From NCBI RefSeq assembly GCF_024129435.1, contig NZ_JAMXXN010000001.1:62001-126000 (forward strand): a stretch of 64,000 bases of DNA, in the 5' to 3' direction. The stretch comes from Acinetobacter lwoffii. GTDB lineage: Bacteria > Pseudomonadota > Gammaproteobacteria > Pseudomonadales > Moraxellaceae. Numbering within the stretch: the stretch's first letter is position 1; every line of letters starts with the position of its first letter. The notes below the pieces were generated by a model that saw nothing but the letters and a program-made list of their open reading frames with translations, was not told the origin of the DNA and searched no databases. Shown here one piece after another: positions 6,597 to 15,471 of this stretch. Both the position numbers and the translations under genes were made by a program.

Positions 6597-8354
6597 ATGA
6601 AATTTGACTTTGAAATTGATACGGCATGGTGTCTAGACCAACTCTTTAAAGACGGTAAAATCAGTGAACGCGACCGGATGCTGGTACAAACCACTCATCG
6701 GCAACGTGAACACCTAAAATGGCACCCTTTACAGTGGATTGCTAATTTTAATCTGGTCGATCAGTCCCATCCTCAAACAACACTGACTCTGAACCGTTTA
6801 TGTCAGTGGCTGGCAGAAAAAACCGGATTGATGTTCTATATCATTGATCCGCTTAAAGCTGATGTACAGGCATTGACCCATGTCATGTCGCAGGAATATG
6901 CACTGCGCAACCATATTTTGGCAGTGGAAATACAGGCAGACAAAGTTCTGATCGCTACGGATCAGCCTTATAAAACCGAATGGGTGTCGAATCTCGAACA
7001 GAATATTTCCCCGAAGAAAATACAACGGGTATTACTGAATCCGGAACAGCTACAACGTTATATTACTGAATATTATCAGGTCAGTCGTGCAGTCAGTGGT
7101 TCACAAAAATCTTCCGCCTATGACCGGGAAAATAAGGGCGTCGAAGCCTTGCTACAGCTGGGTGACTCACAGAATCCGGATGCCAATGACCAGCATATTG
7201 TCAAACTGGTAGACTGGGTGTTGCAATTTGCCTTTGAGCAGGGCGCCAGTGATATTCACATGGAACCGCGTAAAGATACGGGTAAGATTCGTTTCCGGAT
7301 TGATGGCGTACTGCATACGATTTACAACATGCCCGCCAATACATTGACCGCCGTCATTTCCCGGATCAAGATTCTGGGCCGGATGAACGTCGCGGAAAAA
7401 CGTAAACCACAGGATGGCCGCCTGAAAACCCGTACACCAAAAGGACAGGAAACCGAATTGCGTTTGTCGACCTTGCCAACGGCATTCGGTGAAAAACTGG
7501 TGATGCGTATTTTCGATCCGGAAGTGCTGGTGAGAAGCTTCCAGCAACTCGGTTTTGAAGGTCATCTGCTCAACGACTGGAACAATCTGACCAGTCACAG
7601 TCACGGCATTATTCTGGTGACCGGTCCGACTGGTTCCGGTAAAACTACTACGCTTTATTCAACCTTAAAACAGCTGGCGACTGAACAGGTCAACGTCTGT
7701 ACCATTGAAGATCCGATCGAGATGCTGGAACCCAGCTTTAACCAGATGCAGGTCAATAATGGTATCGATCTTGGTTTTGCTGACGGCGTGCGTGCATTGA
7801 TGCGTCAGGACCCGGACATTATCATGGTCGGGGAGATCCGTGATCAGGACACTGCCAATATGGCGATTCAGGCCGCATTGACCGGTCACCTGGTTCTCTC
7901 AACTTTACATACCAACGATGCGCCGTCGAGTCTGACCCGTCTGCATGATCTGGGCGTACAGCCATTTTTGACAGCAGCAACCATCTTGGGTGTTCTGGCT
8001 CAACGTCTGGTACGTAAGCTGTGTCCGCACTGCAAACAGGAAAGCTTCCTGAATGAACAGGAATGGCAGCATCTAGCTACGGATTATCCTTTGCCGCGAC
8101 CGGAATTTGTTTTTAAGGCGGTGGGCTGCGAAGAATGCCGGCATACCGGCTATAAAGGCCGTATCGGGATTTATGAGTTTATGCCATTGAGTCTGACCAC
8201 CAAACAGCTGATTGGTGCCGATGCCAACCTGAACCAGCTGCGTCAGCAGGCTAAAAAAGAAGGGGTAGAGCCGCTCAGAATTGCCGGGGCACGCAAGATT
8301 CTGGAAGGTGTGACCACGCTTGAAGAAGTCCTGAGAGTTGTGCCCTTAAATTAA
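6597..8354 (+). CDS. GspE/PilB-family secretion ATPase (orphan)
   Basis: 585 residues. An N-terminal MshEN-like region (about 1-160) is followed by the hexameric motor domain: FEQGASDIHMEP, Walker A GPTGSGKTT (from Gly343), Asp box IEDPIE, Walker B DPDIIMVGEIRD (from Asp405) and the His box TGHLVLSTLHTND. A tetracysteine zinc site (CPHC ... CEEC) near residues 475-515 is typical of GspE and PilB. No pilus or type II secretion gene lies nearby, so it is either an accessory ATPase or works with components encoded elsewhere. All catalytic motifs look intact. Confidence 0.88.
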   Translation: MKFDFEIDTAWCLDQLFKDGKISERDRMLVQTTHRQREHLKWHPLQWIANFNLVDQSHPQTTLTLNRLCQWLAEKTGLMFYIIDPLKADVQALTHVMSQEYALRNHILAVEIQADKVLIATDQPYKTEWVSNLEQNISPKKIQRVLLNPEQLQRYITEYYQVSRAVSGSQKSSAYDRENKGVEALLQLGDSQNPDANDQHIVKLVDWVLQFAFEQGASDIHMEPRKDTGKIRFRIDGVLHTIYNMPANTLTAVISRIKILGRMNVAEKRKPQDGRLKTRTPKGQETELRLSTLPTAFGEKLVMRIFDPEVLVRSFQQLGFEGHLLNDWNNLTSHSHGIILVTGPTGSGKTTTLYSTLKQLATEQVNVCTIEDPIEMLEPSFNQMQVNNGIDLGFADGVRALMRQDPDIIMVGEIRDQDTANMAIQAALTGHLVLSTLHTNDAPSSLTRLHDLGVQPFLTAATILGVLAQRLVRKLCPHCKQESFLNEQEWQHLATDYPLPRPEFVFKAVGCEECRHTGYKGRIGIYEFMPLSLTTKQLIGADANLNQLRQQAKKEGVEPLRIAGARKILEGVTTLEEVLRVVPLN

Positions 8355-8447
8355 TTTTGAAAATGAAGCAATCTTAAGATTCAATTCATCTTCGGCTGTT
8401 TTAATAGCATCATCGAAACAAGGCAAGACTTTAAAGAGGTAATTGCG

Positions 8448-8813
8448 ATGAAAATGATGATAAATACGGTTTTGGCAGCTGCATTGATGGGTTCTATCGC
8501 GACGGCTACGATAGCAAGTAGCGACACTGCTGTGAATCAGGCTGCTTTTGCTAAATCGACCACAGTCAAACAGGCACTGGCCATGAAAGATGACAGTAAG
8601 GTTCAGCTTAAAGGTTATGTCGTGAAAGCGGTCGGTGATGAAAAATACCAGTTCCGAGACAGCACAGGAACTATTACTGTTGAGATTGATGATGAACTTT
8701 GGCAAGGCAAACCGATTTCAGCCAAAACACCGGTAATCATCACAGGTGAAATCGACATTGATTATAAACCGGCAAAACGTGTTGAAATTGAGGTTGATCA
8801 GGTTCGTTTCTAA
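8448..8813 (+). CDS. YgiW/YdeI-family periplasmic OB-fold stress protein
   Basis: 121 residues with a cleavable signal peptide (MKMMINTVLAAALMGSIATATIA) and a BOF/OB-fold domain: VKQALAMKDDSKVQLKGYVV, YQFRDSTGTITVEIDDELW and EIEVDQVRF. In Enterobacteriaceae and Pasteurellaceae ygiW lies next to or in an operon with qseBC and affects stress tolerance and biofilm. Here it lies directly before a QseBC-like pair, in the same direction, with a hairpin between. A good ribosome site (AAAGAGGT) precedes the ATG. The family is clear; the ligand is unknown. Confidence 0.85.
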   Translation: MKMMINTVLAAALMGSIATATIASSDTAVNQAAFAKSTTVKQALAMKDDSKVQLKGYVVKAVGDEKYQFRDSTGTITVEIDDELWQGKPISAKTPVIITGEIDIDYKPAKRVEIEVDQVRF

Positions 8814-8853
8814 TATCGCCTGATTTGCTGAAATCAATTTGAACACAGCGACA

Positions 8854-8894
8854 AAAAACCACATGCAAGTTACCAAAAAGCATGTGGTTTTTTT
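8854..8894 (+). terminator. Terminator or attenuator between ygiW-like gene and response regulator
   Basis: AAAACCACATGC (8855-8866) pairs with GCATGTGGTTTT (8880-8891) around a 13-nt loop, followed by a T run. It may uncouple the first gene from the two-component genes. Confidence 0.85.
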
Positions 8895-8948
8895 GAGTCT
8901 GGAACTTTTTCAAGGCAAGATAGAACAAGGAAGCAAACGGAGCAGAAT

Positions 8949-9614
8949 ATGCGTATTCTTTTGGCGGAAGATGATCAGTCTCAGGCAGACAGTATCCAGA
9001 CTTGGCTGGAAATGGACGGTTATGTGATTGATCGGGTAGAGCGTGGTGATCATGCGATCCTAGCGATTGAGCAGCATCAATATGACTGCATTTTGCTGGA
9101 TCGTGGCCTGCCGAATGCCACTGGAGACGAGATTCTGAAAAGTTTGCGCAGCCAACACCAAGATACGCCGGTGATTTTTATTACGGCCAAAGACAGTATT
9201 GATGACCGGGTCGAGGGGCTGGATCTGGGTGCCAATGACTATCTGGTGAAGCCTTTCAGCCTGGAAGAACTTTCGGCCCGGGTTCGCGCCCAGCTCAGAC
9301 AGAAGCAGCAAACACCGAATCATATCCTGCACTGGCAGGATCTCAGTCTGGACACTCAAGCCAAGACCCTAACTAAAGAAGGTCAAGCTGTGAATCTGAC
9401 TGCGAAGGAATTTCAAATTCTATACAAGCTGATGCAGCAGCCTGAACATATTGTCACCCGTGAACAGCTGGAAGAATCGCTGTACGCTTGGGGTGATGAA
9501 ATTGAAAGTAATGCCATTGAAGTATTTATCTATCAGCTGCGTAAAAAAATCGGCAGCCAGATGATCAAGACTATTCGCGGTCTGGGCTATCGCATGCATA
9601 AGGCTGAGGTATAA
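8949..9614 (+). CDS. qseB: OmpR/PhoB-family response regulator, QseB/PmrA-like
   Basis: 221 residues. Receiver domain (1-115) with acidic pocket Glu7-Asp8-Asp9, phosphorylation site Asp51 (ILLDRGLP), Thr in FITAKDS and Lys in DYLVKPF. Winged-helix domain (about 125-221) with LTAKEFQILYKLM and VFIYQLRKKIG...IRGLGYRM. Four bp separate it from the sensor kinase gene. The YgiW-like gene upstream supports a QseB assignment, although PmrA-like and QseB-like regulators are hard to separate by sequence alone. Confidence 0.88.
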   Translation: MRILLAEDDQSQADSIQTWLEMDGYVIDRVERGDHAILAIEQHQYDCILLDRGLPNATGDEILKSLRSQHQDTPVIFITAKDSIDDRVEGLDLGANDYLVKPFSLEELSARVRAQLRQKQQTPNHILHWQDLSLDTQAKTLTKEGQAVNLTAKEFQILYKLMQQPEHIVTREQLEESLYAWGDEIESNAIEVFIYQLRKKIGSQMIKTIRGLGYRMHKAEV

Positions 9615-9618
9615 ACCT

Positions 9619-10941
9619 ATGTCAGCTGCTATTTCCTTGCAAACTAAACTGATCAAACATGCGCTGTTCAGTTCGATATTGGCTGGAATATTGGCCTGGC
9701 TGCTGTTATTGGGAATTTCCAGTTATCAAGCCAGTCAGCTGCATGATGAATTAATGGAGCAGATTTCTGAGTTGCTGCTTGGCGATGTGACCCAGGCCAA
9801 AGACGCCCAGGTCGATGAACTCAGTGAACAGTTCGATATCCAGTATGCCTTGTTGCTAGATCAGCAGATACTGACTACTTCGATTGATGATGAATTAATT
9901 AATACCATTCCAAAAGCACAGAACAACGGCTTTCAGTTTGCTTATGAAAATGGTCATTTTATCCGGATACTGACTGCGGAAGATGACGACCTTCAGGTCA
10001 AAATCGTACAGCCACTTTCAGTACGTTTCGATGAACTCTGGCAAACTACTTTGGGCTTTGCCGGGATCTTATTCACTTTATGGCTAGTGCAATGGCTGAT
10101 TCTAAGGGTCTCGGTCAAACGCCAGTTACGGCCATTAAACAAGATTTCGCGTGCCATTGGTTCCAAGACTGCTCAGGATCTGAGTCCTATTAAAACACCT
10201 GACCCTGAAATCACTGAACTGCAACCGATTATTCGTCAGTTGAATGCCATGCTCGGCCGGCTGGAAAAGTCACTGGCTGCCGAACAGCGTTTTACTGCAG
10301 ATGCTTCACATGAGCTGCGTTCTCCACTGTCTGCAATTCAAATGCGTCTACAGGTTTTAAAACGCAAATATCAAGGTGATGCACAGCTCCCTCAAGCATT
10401 GCAGCTGATTCAAAATGATGTCAACCGCGGTACGCAGGTGCTGGAAAATTTACTCTTGCTGGCACGACTCGATCCGGAGCGCACAGAGCAATTACCAACG
10501 CAAACGATTAATCTTAAAAATCTGGTTCAGGAGGCTTTGCAGGCATTGCAGCCTTTTGCAGAAGAAAAAGACATTCATTGGAATCTAAACCTTGAGGATG
10601 CTGTGATCGAAGCGAATCCAGAGCTGATTTTTAGTTGTATTCGCAATCTGGTCGACAATGCGATCCGTTATACGCCGCCGCAGGGACAGGTCGAGATCCG
10701 AACGGTTGTTGAGCAGCATCAGATACAACTATTGATTGAAAACTCAGGAGAGGGGATTACTGATGATGTGCTGGAACGTTTAGGTGAACGTTTTTATCGG
10801 GCTTTGGGTACGCGAACTCAGGGTTCAGGTCTAGGTCTGTCCATTTGCCAGAAAATTATGGCACTGCATGCAGCTAAAATTGACTATGCGCCGTCGGATC
10901 TGGGCGGACTTAAAGTGTTATTGAGTTTTAAGCTTGAATAG
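9619..10941 (+). CDS. qseC: Sensor histidine kinase, QseC-like
   Basis: 440 residues. Two membrane helices (about 25-42 and 145-165) flank a periplasmic sensor region. A HAMP-like linker follows, then the H-box FTADASHELRSPLSAIQ with His231, the N-box CIRNLVDNAIRYTPP and the G-box GSGLGLSICQKI. It phosphorylates the response regulator encoded 4 bp upstream. QseC in enterobacteria is reported to respond to autoinducer-3 and catecholamines; whether that holds here is not shown by the sequence. Confidence 0.88.
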   Translation: MSAAISLQTKLIKHALFSSILAGILAWLLLLGISSYQASQLHDELMEQISELLLGDVTQAKDAQVDELSEQFDIQYALLLDQQILTTSIDDELINTIPKAQNNGFQFAYENGHFIRILTAEDDDLQVKIVQPLSVRFDELWQTTLGFAGILFTLWLVQWLILRVSVKRQLRPLNKISRAIGSKTAQDLSPIKTPDPEITELQPIIRQLNAMLGRLEKSLAAEQRFTADASHELRSPLSAIQMRLQVLKRKYQGDAQLPQALQLIQNDVNRGTQVLENLLLLARLDPERTEQLPTQTINLKNLVQEALQALQPFAEEKDIHWNLNLEDAVIEANPELIFSCIRNLVDNAIRYTPPQGQVEIRTVVEQHQIQLLIENSGEGITDDVLERLGERFYRALGTRTQGSGLGLSICQKIMALHAAKIDYAPSDLGGLKVLLSFKLE

Positions 10942-10965
10942 CAAATCTCATGATCAGAAGATTAA

Positions 10966-10995
10966 AAAGCAGTATGCGCTGATTCATACTGCTGC
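10966..10995 (-). terminator. Terminator for hemP (also hairpin at the qseC 3' end)
   Basis: Perfect 9-bp stem AGCAGTATG (10968-10976) / CATACTGCT (10985-10993). On the minus strand it is followed by TTTTTAAT, so it best serves hemP; there is no T run on the plus strand. Confidence 0.7.
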
Positions 10996-11026
10996 TTCCC
11001 ACGTTTGTTATTTTAGATTGTTTTAA

Positions 11027-11197
11027 TTATTTGGTCAGAATAAGACGGTTGTTGCGGGTCAGACGCAAGCGGTATTCTTCACCGGCATGCATGATCCGGA
11101 TTTCACGACCCAGTGCAAAAAGATTGTTGGAGTGCAGCATTGGCAAGGCATGGTGAGTATCATTGTTACGGGTAAATAGGCTAAATGGGGCGTTCAT
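11027..11197 (-). CDS. hemP: Hemin uptake protein HemP/HmuP
   Basis: 56 residues from ATG 11197 (GGAG 9 nt upstream); an earlier in-frame start would add 27 poorly conserved residues and read through the operator region. The C-terminal GREIRIMHAGEEYRLRLTRN is the HemP family core. HemP/HmuP are small proteins needed for full expression or function of haem uptake; in Burkholderia and Bradyrhizobium HmuP acts as an activator of the haem receptor gene. A Fur box lies 33 bp upstream, as expected for an iron-starvation gene. No haem receptor gene is adjacent here. Confidence 0.88.
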   Translation of the reverse strand: MNAPFSLFTRNNDTHHALPMLHSNNLFALGREIRIMHAGEEYRLRLTRNNRLILTK

Positions 11198-11229
11198 TCC
11201 GTCGACTCCGTGGTGTGTTTTGGATTGAT

Positions 11230-11248
11230 TTAAATGATAATCATTATC
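11230..11248. promoter_or_regulatory. Fur box upstream of hemP
   Basis: This 19-mer, with core ATGATAATCATTATC, matches 16 of 19 positions of the Fur consensus. Its placement between hemP and the start of the divergent Nudix gene suggests iron repression of hemP and perhaps of the neighbour. Confidence 0.85.
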
Positions 11249-11335
11249 GAATAGGTCTGTCAACGAAATATTGAGCAATTTATAAAAAACTCTAATTTGC
11301 TTACAATCTGTAAAACTTTAACGGTTCTGTACATC

Positions 11336-12235
11336 ATGACTAAAGCTACGATTCATGTCGCAATTGCGCTTTTATTTTATCAAAATCAGGTTCTCGTCGG
11401 CTGGCGTGAGGCCAAGCAGCATCAGGGCAATAAATATGAATTTCCAGGCGGAAAAGTTGAACAGGGCGAATTACCAGTCGAGGCATGTCGCCGCGAAGTG
11501 ATGGAAGAGGTCGGCGTTGATATTGAACGTTGGCATGCCTCTGATTTTATCTCCTATGAATATGAAGATCTCATCGTCAATTTGCATATTTTCCATGCTT
11601 CAGTACAGCCTGCTCAACTGGCTGAAATCAAACAGCCTTGGCGCTGGTACAGCCGAGAAGAACTTGGTCGGCTGAATTTTCCGAAAGCCAATCAGTCCAT
11701 GATTCAAAAGCTGCAATGGCCGCAGCGCATCAAGATTGCTGAAGATCTGGATATCTTATCAAGTCTGGATACAGATCAAATGTTGTATTGGCGCGTGGAA
11801 GCAACGCCTGAACGGATCATGCAATTACAGCAATATCCGGTAGATCAACTCTCCAAGTTAATCATTAATCAGCAGCTTTGGTCACAACTGAATGAATTGC
11901 AGCAGCAGACGATTCATACGATTCATCTAAAACAGACTCAATTGATGGACTTGAAACAAGGTGAATTGAAATCTGGCTATCGTTATCTGGCAGCCTGTCA
12001 TGACCTGAGTGCTTTAATGCATGCAGAACAGATCGGTTGTGAAGCAGCCTTGCTGAGTCCGGTACTGGCGACCGCAACGCATCCGGACACGCCTGCGCTA
12101 GGCTGGGAGCAATTCAAGCAAATGGCAGAGCAGGTACAGATTCCGGTTTTTGCTTTGGGTGGAATGAAGGCTGATGAGCTTGAGTATGCAAAAAGCCAGC
12201 ACGCTTATGGCATTGCCGGCATTCGCTATATTTAA
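11336..12235 (+). CDS. Nudix hydrolase (MutT-type) fused to a ThiE-like domain
   Basis: 299 residues from ATG 11336; the longer reading from 11297 overlaps promoter sequence. The N-terminal MutT domain carries a complete Nudix box (residues 39-61: G-x5-E-x7-RE-V-x-EE-x-G-V), as in 8-oxo-dGTP diphosphatase, which cleans the nucleotide pool of mutagenic 8-oxo-dGTP. The C-terminal half (about 130-299) resembles thiamine-phosphate synthase, with IHLKQ, LAACHDLSAL, LSPVLATATHPD and VFALGGM, but lacks several ThiE substrate residues. This two-domain form is known in Pseudomonas and Acinetobacter; the role of the second half is unsettled. Confidence 0.85.
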   Translation: MTKATIHVAIALLFYQNQVLVGWREAKQHQGNKYEFPGGKVEQGELPVEACRREVMEEVGVDIERWHASDFISYEYEDLIVNLHIFHASVQPAQLAEIKQPWRWYSREELGRLNFPKANQSMIQKLQWPQRIKIAEDLDILSSLDTDQMLYWRVEATPERIMQLQQYPVDQLSKLIINQQLWSQLNELQQQTIHTIHLKQTQLMDLKQGELKSGYRYLAACHDLSALMHAEQIGCEAALLSPVLATATHPDTPALGWEQFKQMAEQVQIPVFALGGMKADELEYAKSQHAYGIAGIRYI

Positions 12236-12293
12236 GCACTTTATTTATAAAATAAACTTTCTATTAGTAAGTCAGTTTCTATGGGAAATTATC

Positions 12294-12839
12294 TTAAAGC
12301 TTTTTGAGTGCCTGTTGGGCTTGCTGAATCGCTTTGGCATTTTTCCGCAACTGAGCAGATTTAAGGCGCACTTGCCAAAGCTGCTTTTTCATGGCACTAG
12401 ATTGTGCATAACTCAGGCCACGTAAGGCAAAAGCATCGGCGCTTGCTGGCTGATTTTTACGGTTAGCAATCATACCCAAGTATAAATAGGTTTCCGGTGC
12501 CTGAGGGGCCAGTCGCTGTGCCTGAGTTGCAGACGCTTCAGCTTGAGCGAACTGCTGCTTGGTATAGGCCTGCTGGGTTTGCTGCATCAGACTCTTGAAA
12601 GCCGGCAGATTACGGCCATCATCAAACTTTTGGCTTTTCGGCTTCTGTTCAGGAATGACAATTTTCTGACGTTTGATGTCAGGACGGTCATAAGGCGTAA
12701 TCACTACGCTGTCTGGCGTTTTTGCCTTAGGTTTTTCCGTCGCAGGCTTGACTGGGGTAACTGGCTTTTCTGGCTCAGAGATACTTTGGCAGCCCACCAG
12801 ACTGAGGATGAGCAAACCAGGGAGGATTTTTCTTAACAT
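12294..12839 (-). CDS. lpoP: TPR lipoprotein, probable PBP1b activator LpoP
   Basis: About 181 residues; lipobox LVGC, then a Pro/Lys-rich unstructured linker (EKPVTPVKPATEKPKAKT) and a TPR-like helical end (AYTKQQFAQAEASATQAQRLAPQAPETYLYLGMIANRKNQ). It starts about 14 bp after the mrcB stop on the same strand, so the two are co-transcribed. In Pseudomonas aeruginosa the TPR lipoprotein LpoP, encoded next to the PBP1b gene, activates that synthase from the outer membrane, and Acinetobacter has a counterpart. The identification rests on architecture and neighbourhood. An ATG two codons upstream (12845) is also possible. Confidence 0.82.
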   Translation of the reverse strand: MLRKILPGLLILSLVGCQSISEPEKPVTPVKPATEKPKAKTPDSVVITPYDRPDIKRQKIVIPEQKPKSQKFDDGRNLPAFKSLMQQTQQAYTKQQFAQAEASATQAQRLAPQAPETYLYLGMIANRKNQPASADAFALRGLSYAQSSAMKKQLWQVRLKSAQLRKNAKAIQQAQQALKKL

Positions 12840-12853
12840 AAACATAGACTCAA

Positions 12854-15244
12854 TTAATGGCTATAACTTCCACTGGCGATAATACGGGTTTCGCTCTCAA
12901 GATCGCGTTCTATTTCTGTTTCACTTTCTTGTATGTAGCGACTCATATCATCCTGTTCAGCATTAGATGGCGCAGGTTCTGAATCAATATCATAAGGTTC
13001 CGTCGCATAGTGCGAGATGCCGCAGGCAGTCGCCTGATTTGGCAGGGCATGACGCGAAATCGGGATATACATGGCGCCTTCACAGCCTTGTGCAGACAAC
13101 AAACCCGTATGACGATCTAGCCAATGCCATTCGATTTCATTCGGCTGTGGCAGATTCACCGGTTTCTGGCGCAACTGTTTCATGACATTGGTCCAAACGG
13201 GCAGGGCACCCGATGAACCGGTCAAGCCAGTGACTTTGTTGTCATCCAGACCGAGCCAGACCACGGTCATATAATTACCTGAATATCCGGCAAACCATGA
13301 GTCACGGCTGTCATTCGTGGTACCGGACTTACCGGCAAGATTCAGACTGCGTGGCAAGCTGTTATAGGCTGCACGGCCTGTACCATTCGACATGACCTGT
13401 TGTAAGCCATAATTCAGGGCATAAGCGGAAGCAGGATCAATAGTCGGTTGTACACTCAGGCTATAACGATCCAGAGAGCGGCCGTTGGCATCCACCACAG
13501 AGCGGATGGCTTTAGTTGGATATTTAAAGCCGCCTGTAGCAAAGTTGCCGTAAATGTTCATCACTTCCATCGGGGACATATCTACCGCACCCAAGTAAAT
13601 CGACGGATAAGATGGAATATCTGAAGTTACACCAAATTTTTTCAGATGATTAATAAAGGTAGACAGGCCAAATTCTTGTGCTAAACGCACAGTGGACAGG
13701 TTATAAGATTGCGATAATGCCTGCGACATTGGAATGACACCATGTCCACGACCACTATAGTTTTTCGGTGTCCAGGTTTTGCCGTCACTCTTAATGCTGA
13801 TTTCACTGTCTTCAATGGGGCTCGCCCAATGATAACGGTTCGATTCCAGTGCACTCAGGTAGATCACAGGCTTTAACAGGGAACCAACCTGACGCTTGGC
13901 ATCGACTGCACGGTTAAAGCCGGTAAAATCTTGAGTAGAACCTACTGCGGCTACCAGCTCACCATTTTCCGGATGCGATACCAATACCGCACCTTGTAAA
14001 TCTTTCAGGCGACCCGGATTGGATTTACTTAAACGCGCCACCGTCTCTTTAAAGCTGTCCTGAATTCTGGTTTGGGCTAAAGGATCTAAAGTGGTGAAAA
14101 TTCGCAGACCCTGATTGGTCAGATCGGTTTCCTGATAATCTGTGCGTAATTGACGACGTACGATATCCAGAAAATCCGGGAAGCGGGCAGGGCCTAAAGT
14201 CGGTTTTGAAATGACATTTAATGGACGTGCAGTTTCTTTTTCATATTGTTCCTGAGTCAGATAGCCCATCACCAGCATATTATTCAGGACGATATCACGG
14301 CGTTTTTTCGCACTTTCAGGATTGCGCCATGGATTGTATAGACTCGGGCCTTGGACTAAACCCACCAAAAATGCTTGCTGGGAAATATTCAGTTCACGCA
14401 GTGGCAGGCCAAAATAAAACTGCGATGCCAGACCATAACCATTAATGGAGTAGTTACCATTCTGGCCGAGATTTACTTCATTCAGATAAGCTTCTAGAAT
14501 TTCATTCTTGTCATAATGCAATTCAATCAGCATCGCCATAAAGGCTTCATTCACTTTACGTTTTAAGGTGCGCTCAGGGGTTAAATAGAAATTTTTGACC
14601 AGCTGCTGGGTCAAGGTTGAGCCACCCTGACGTTTACCACCGGTAATATTGCTGACTACGGCACGTGCAATACCACGCGGTGAAACCCCATGATGCTCAT
14701 AGAACTTACGGTCTTCGGTCGCGATCAGCGCTTCGATCAAGGGCTTAGGCACTTTATTTAGCTTGATCAGCACACGGTCTTCGTTATGCTGCGGATAAAT
14801 CCCGCCAATTAATAAAGGTTCTAAACGCGCAATCCCGCTTGAAGACGGTTTGGTTGCGCTGACTTCTGCAATCTGTTCACCGCTGAAACTGACTTTCAAT
14901 ATTTGTTCCGGTTCAACCCGGTCACCAAAATCAAAGCCGCGTGTATGCACATACAGGGTATTACCCGTGGTGACAAAGTTGCCTGATTTAGTATAACTAT
15001 CCGAATTTTTATAACCGAGTAATTTTAATTCTTGTTGGAAATCCTGCAGGCTGACTGGGGCATTCACGTACACTTCCATCGGACGTGCGAAGACCTTGGC
15101 CGGAATATCCCAGCGCTGACCTTCAAACTTGTCGCGTACAATATTGTCTAATCTAATCAGATAGATACTAAATGCTACAAAGATAGAAATGACGATAATA
15201 GAAAAAATTAAGGCAAGAAACCCCATGCCACGTTCAGATTTCAT
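12854..15244 (-). CDS. mrcB: Penicillin-binding protein 1b, bifunctional peptidoglycan synthase
   Basis: 796 residues. One N-terminal membrane anchor (about 8-30), a UvrB-like/UB2H region, a GT51 glycosyltransferase (about 155-330) with catalytic Glu177 in ATEDRKFYEHHG and RQGGSTLTQQLVKN, and a transpeptidase (about 415-700) with Ser455-L-L-Lys458, SYN 513-515 and KSGT 639-642. It polymerises and cross-links lipid II at the inner membrane. All catalytic motifs are intact. The acidic tail (SETEIERDLESETR) is not needed for catalysis in the family. Its activator lpoP follows. Confidence 0.95.
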   Translation of the reverse strand: MKSERGMGFLALIFSIIVISIFVAFSIYLIRLDNIVRDKFEGQRWDIPAKVFARPMEVYVNAPVSLQDFQQELKLLGYKNSDSYTKSGNFVTTGNTLYVHTRGFDFGDRVEPEQILKVSFSGEQIAEVSATKPSSSGIARLEPLLIGGIYPQHNEDRVLIKLNKVPKPLIEALIATEDRKFYEHHGVSPRGIARAVVSNITGGKRQGGSTLTQQLVKNFYLTPERTLKRKVNEAFMAMLIELHYDKNEILEAYLNEVNLGQNGNYSINGYGLASQFYFGLPLRELNISQQAFLVGLVQGPSLYNPWRNPESAKKRRDIVLNNMLVMGYLTQEQYEKETARPLNVISKPTLGPARFPDFLDIVRRQLRTDYQETDLTNQGLRIFTTLDPLAQTRIQDSFKETVARLSKSNPGRLKDLQGAVLVSHPENGELVAAVGSTQDFTGFNRAVDAKRQVGSLLKPVIYLSALESNRYHWASPIEDSEISIKSDGKTWTPKNYSGRGHGVIPMSQALSQSYNLSTVRLAQEFGLSTFINHLKKFGVTSDIPSYPSIYLGAVDMSPMEVMNIYGNFATGGFKYPTKAIRSVVDANGRSLDRYSLSVQPTIDPASAYALNYGLQQVMSNGTGRAAYNSLPRSLNLAGKSGTTNDSRDSWFAGYSGNYMTVVWLGLDDNKVTGLTGSSGALPVWTNVMKQLRQKPVNLPQPNEIEWHWLDRHTGLLSAQGCEGAMYIPISRHALPNQATACGISHYATEPYDIDSEPAPSNAEQDDMSRYIQESETEIERDLESETRIIASGSYSH

Positions 15245-15409
15245 AAATACTTATAAGATCCTGTGAAATTGTGCTAATCATGCGAAGCTTTTCATTATTT
15301 TGCAATATTTAATCAAGAAATGCGTTTAAAATTAAAATGAAACCCCACAATTTCTCCTTAATTCGAATATATTTCAAATAATTTCCTACCTATGAAGCAC
15401 TGTTATAAA

Positions 15410-15440
15410 TTGTCATCCAGGTATAGCTTAATGTTATGAT
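15410..15440 (+). promoter_or_regulatory. Probable sigma-70 promoter of nadK
   Basis: TTGTCA (15410-15415) and TATGAT (15435-15440), 19 bp apart. Transcription would begin near 15447, after the first in-frame ATG (15436), which bears on the choice of start codon for nadK. Confidence 0.45.
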
Positions 15441-15471
15441 ATCCAAGATTCGTAGCGGAGCGACGACACTG

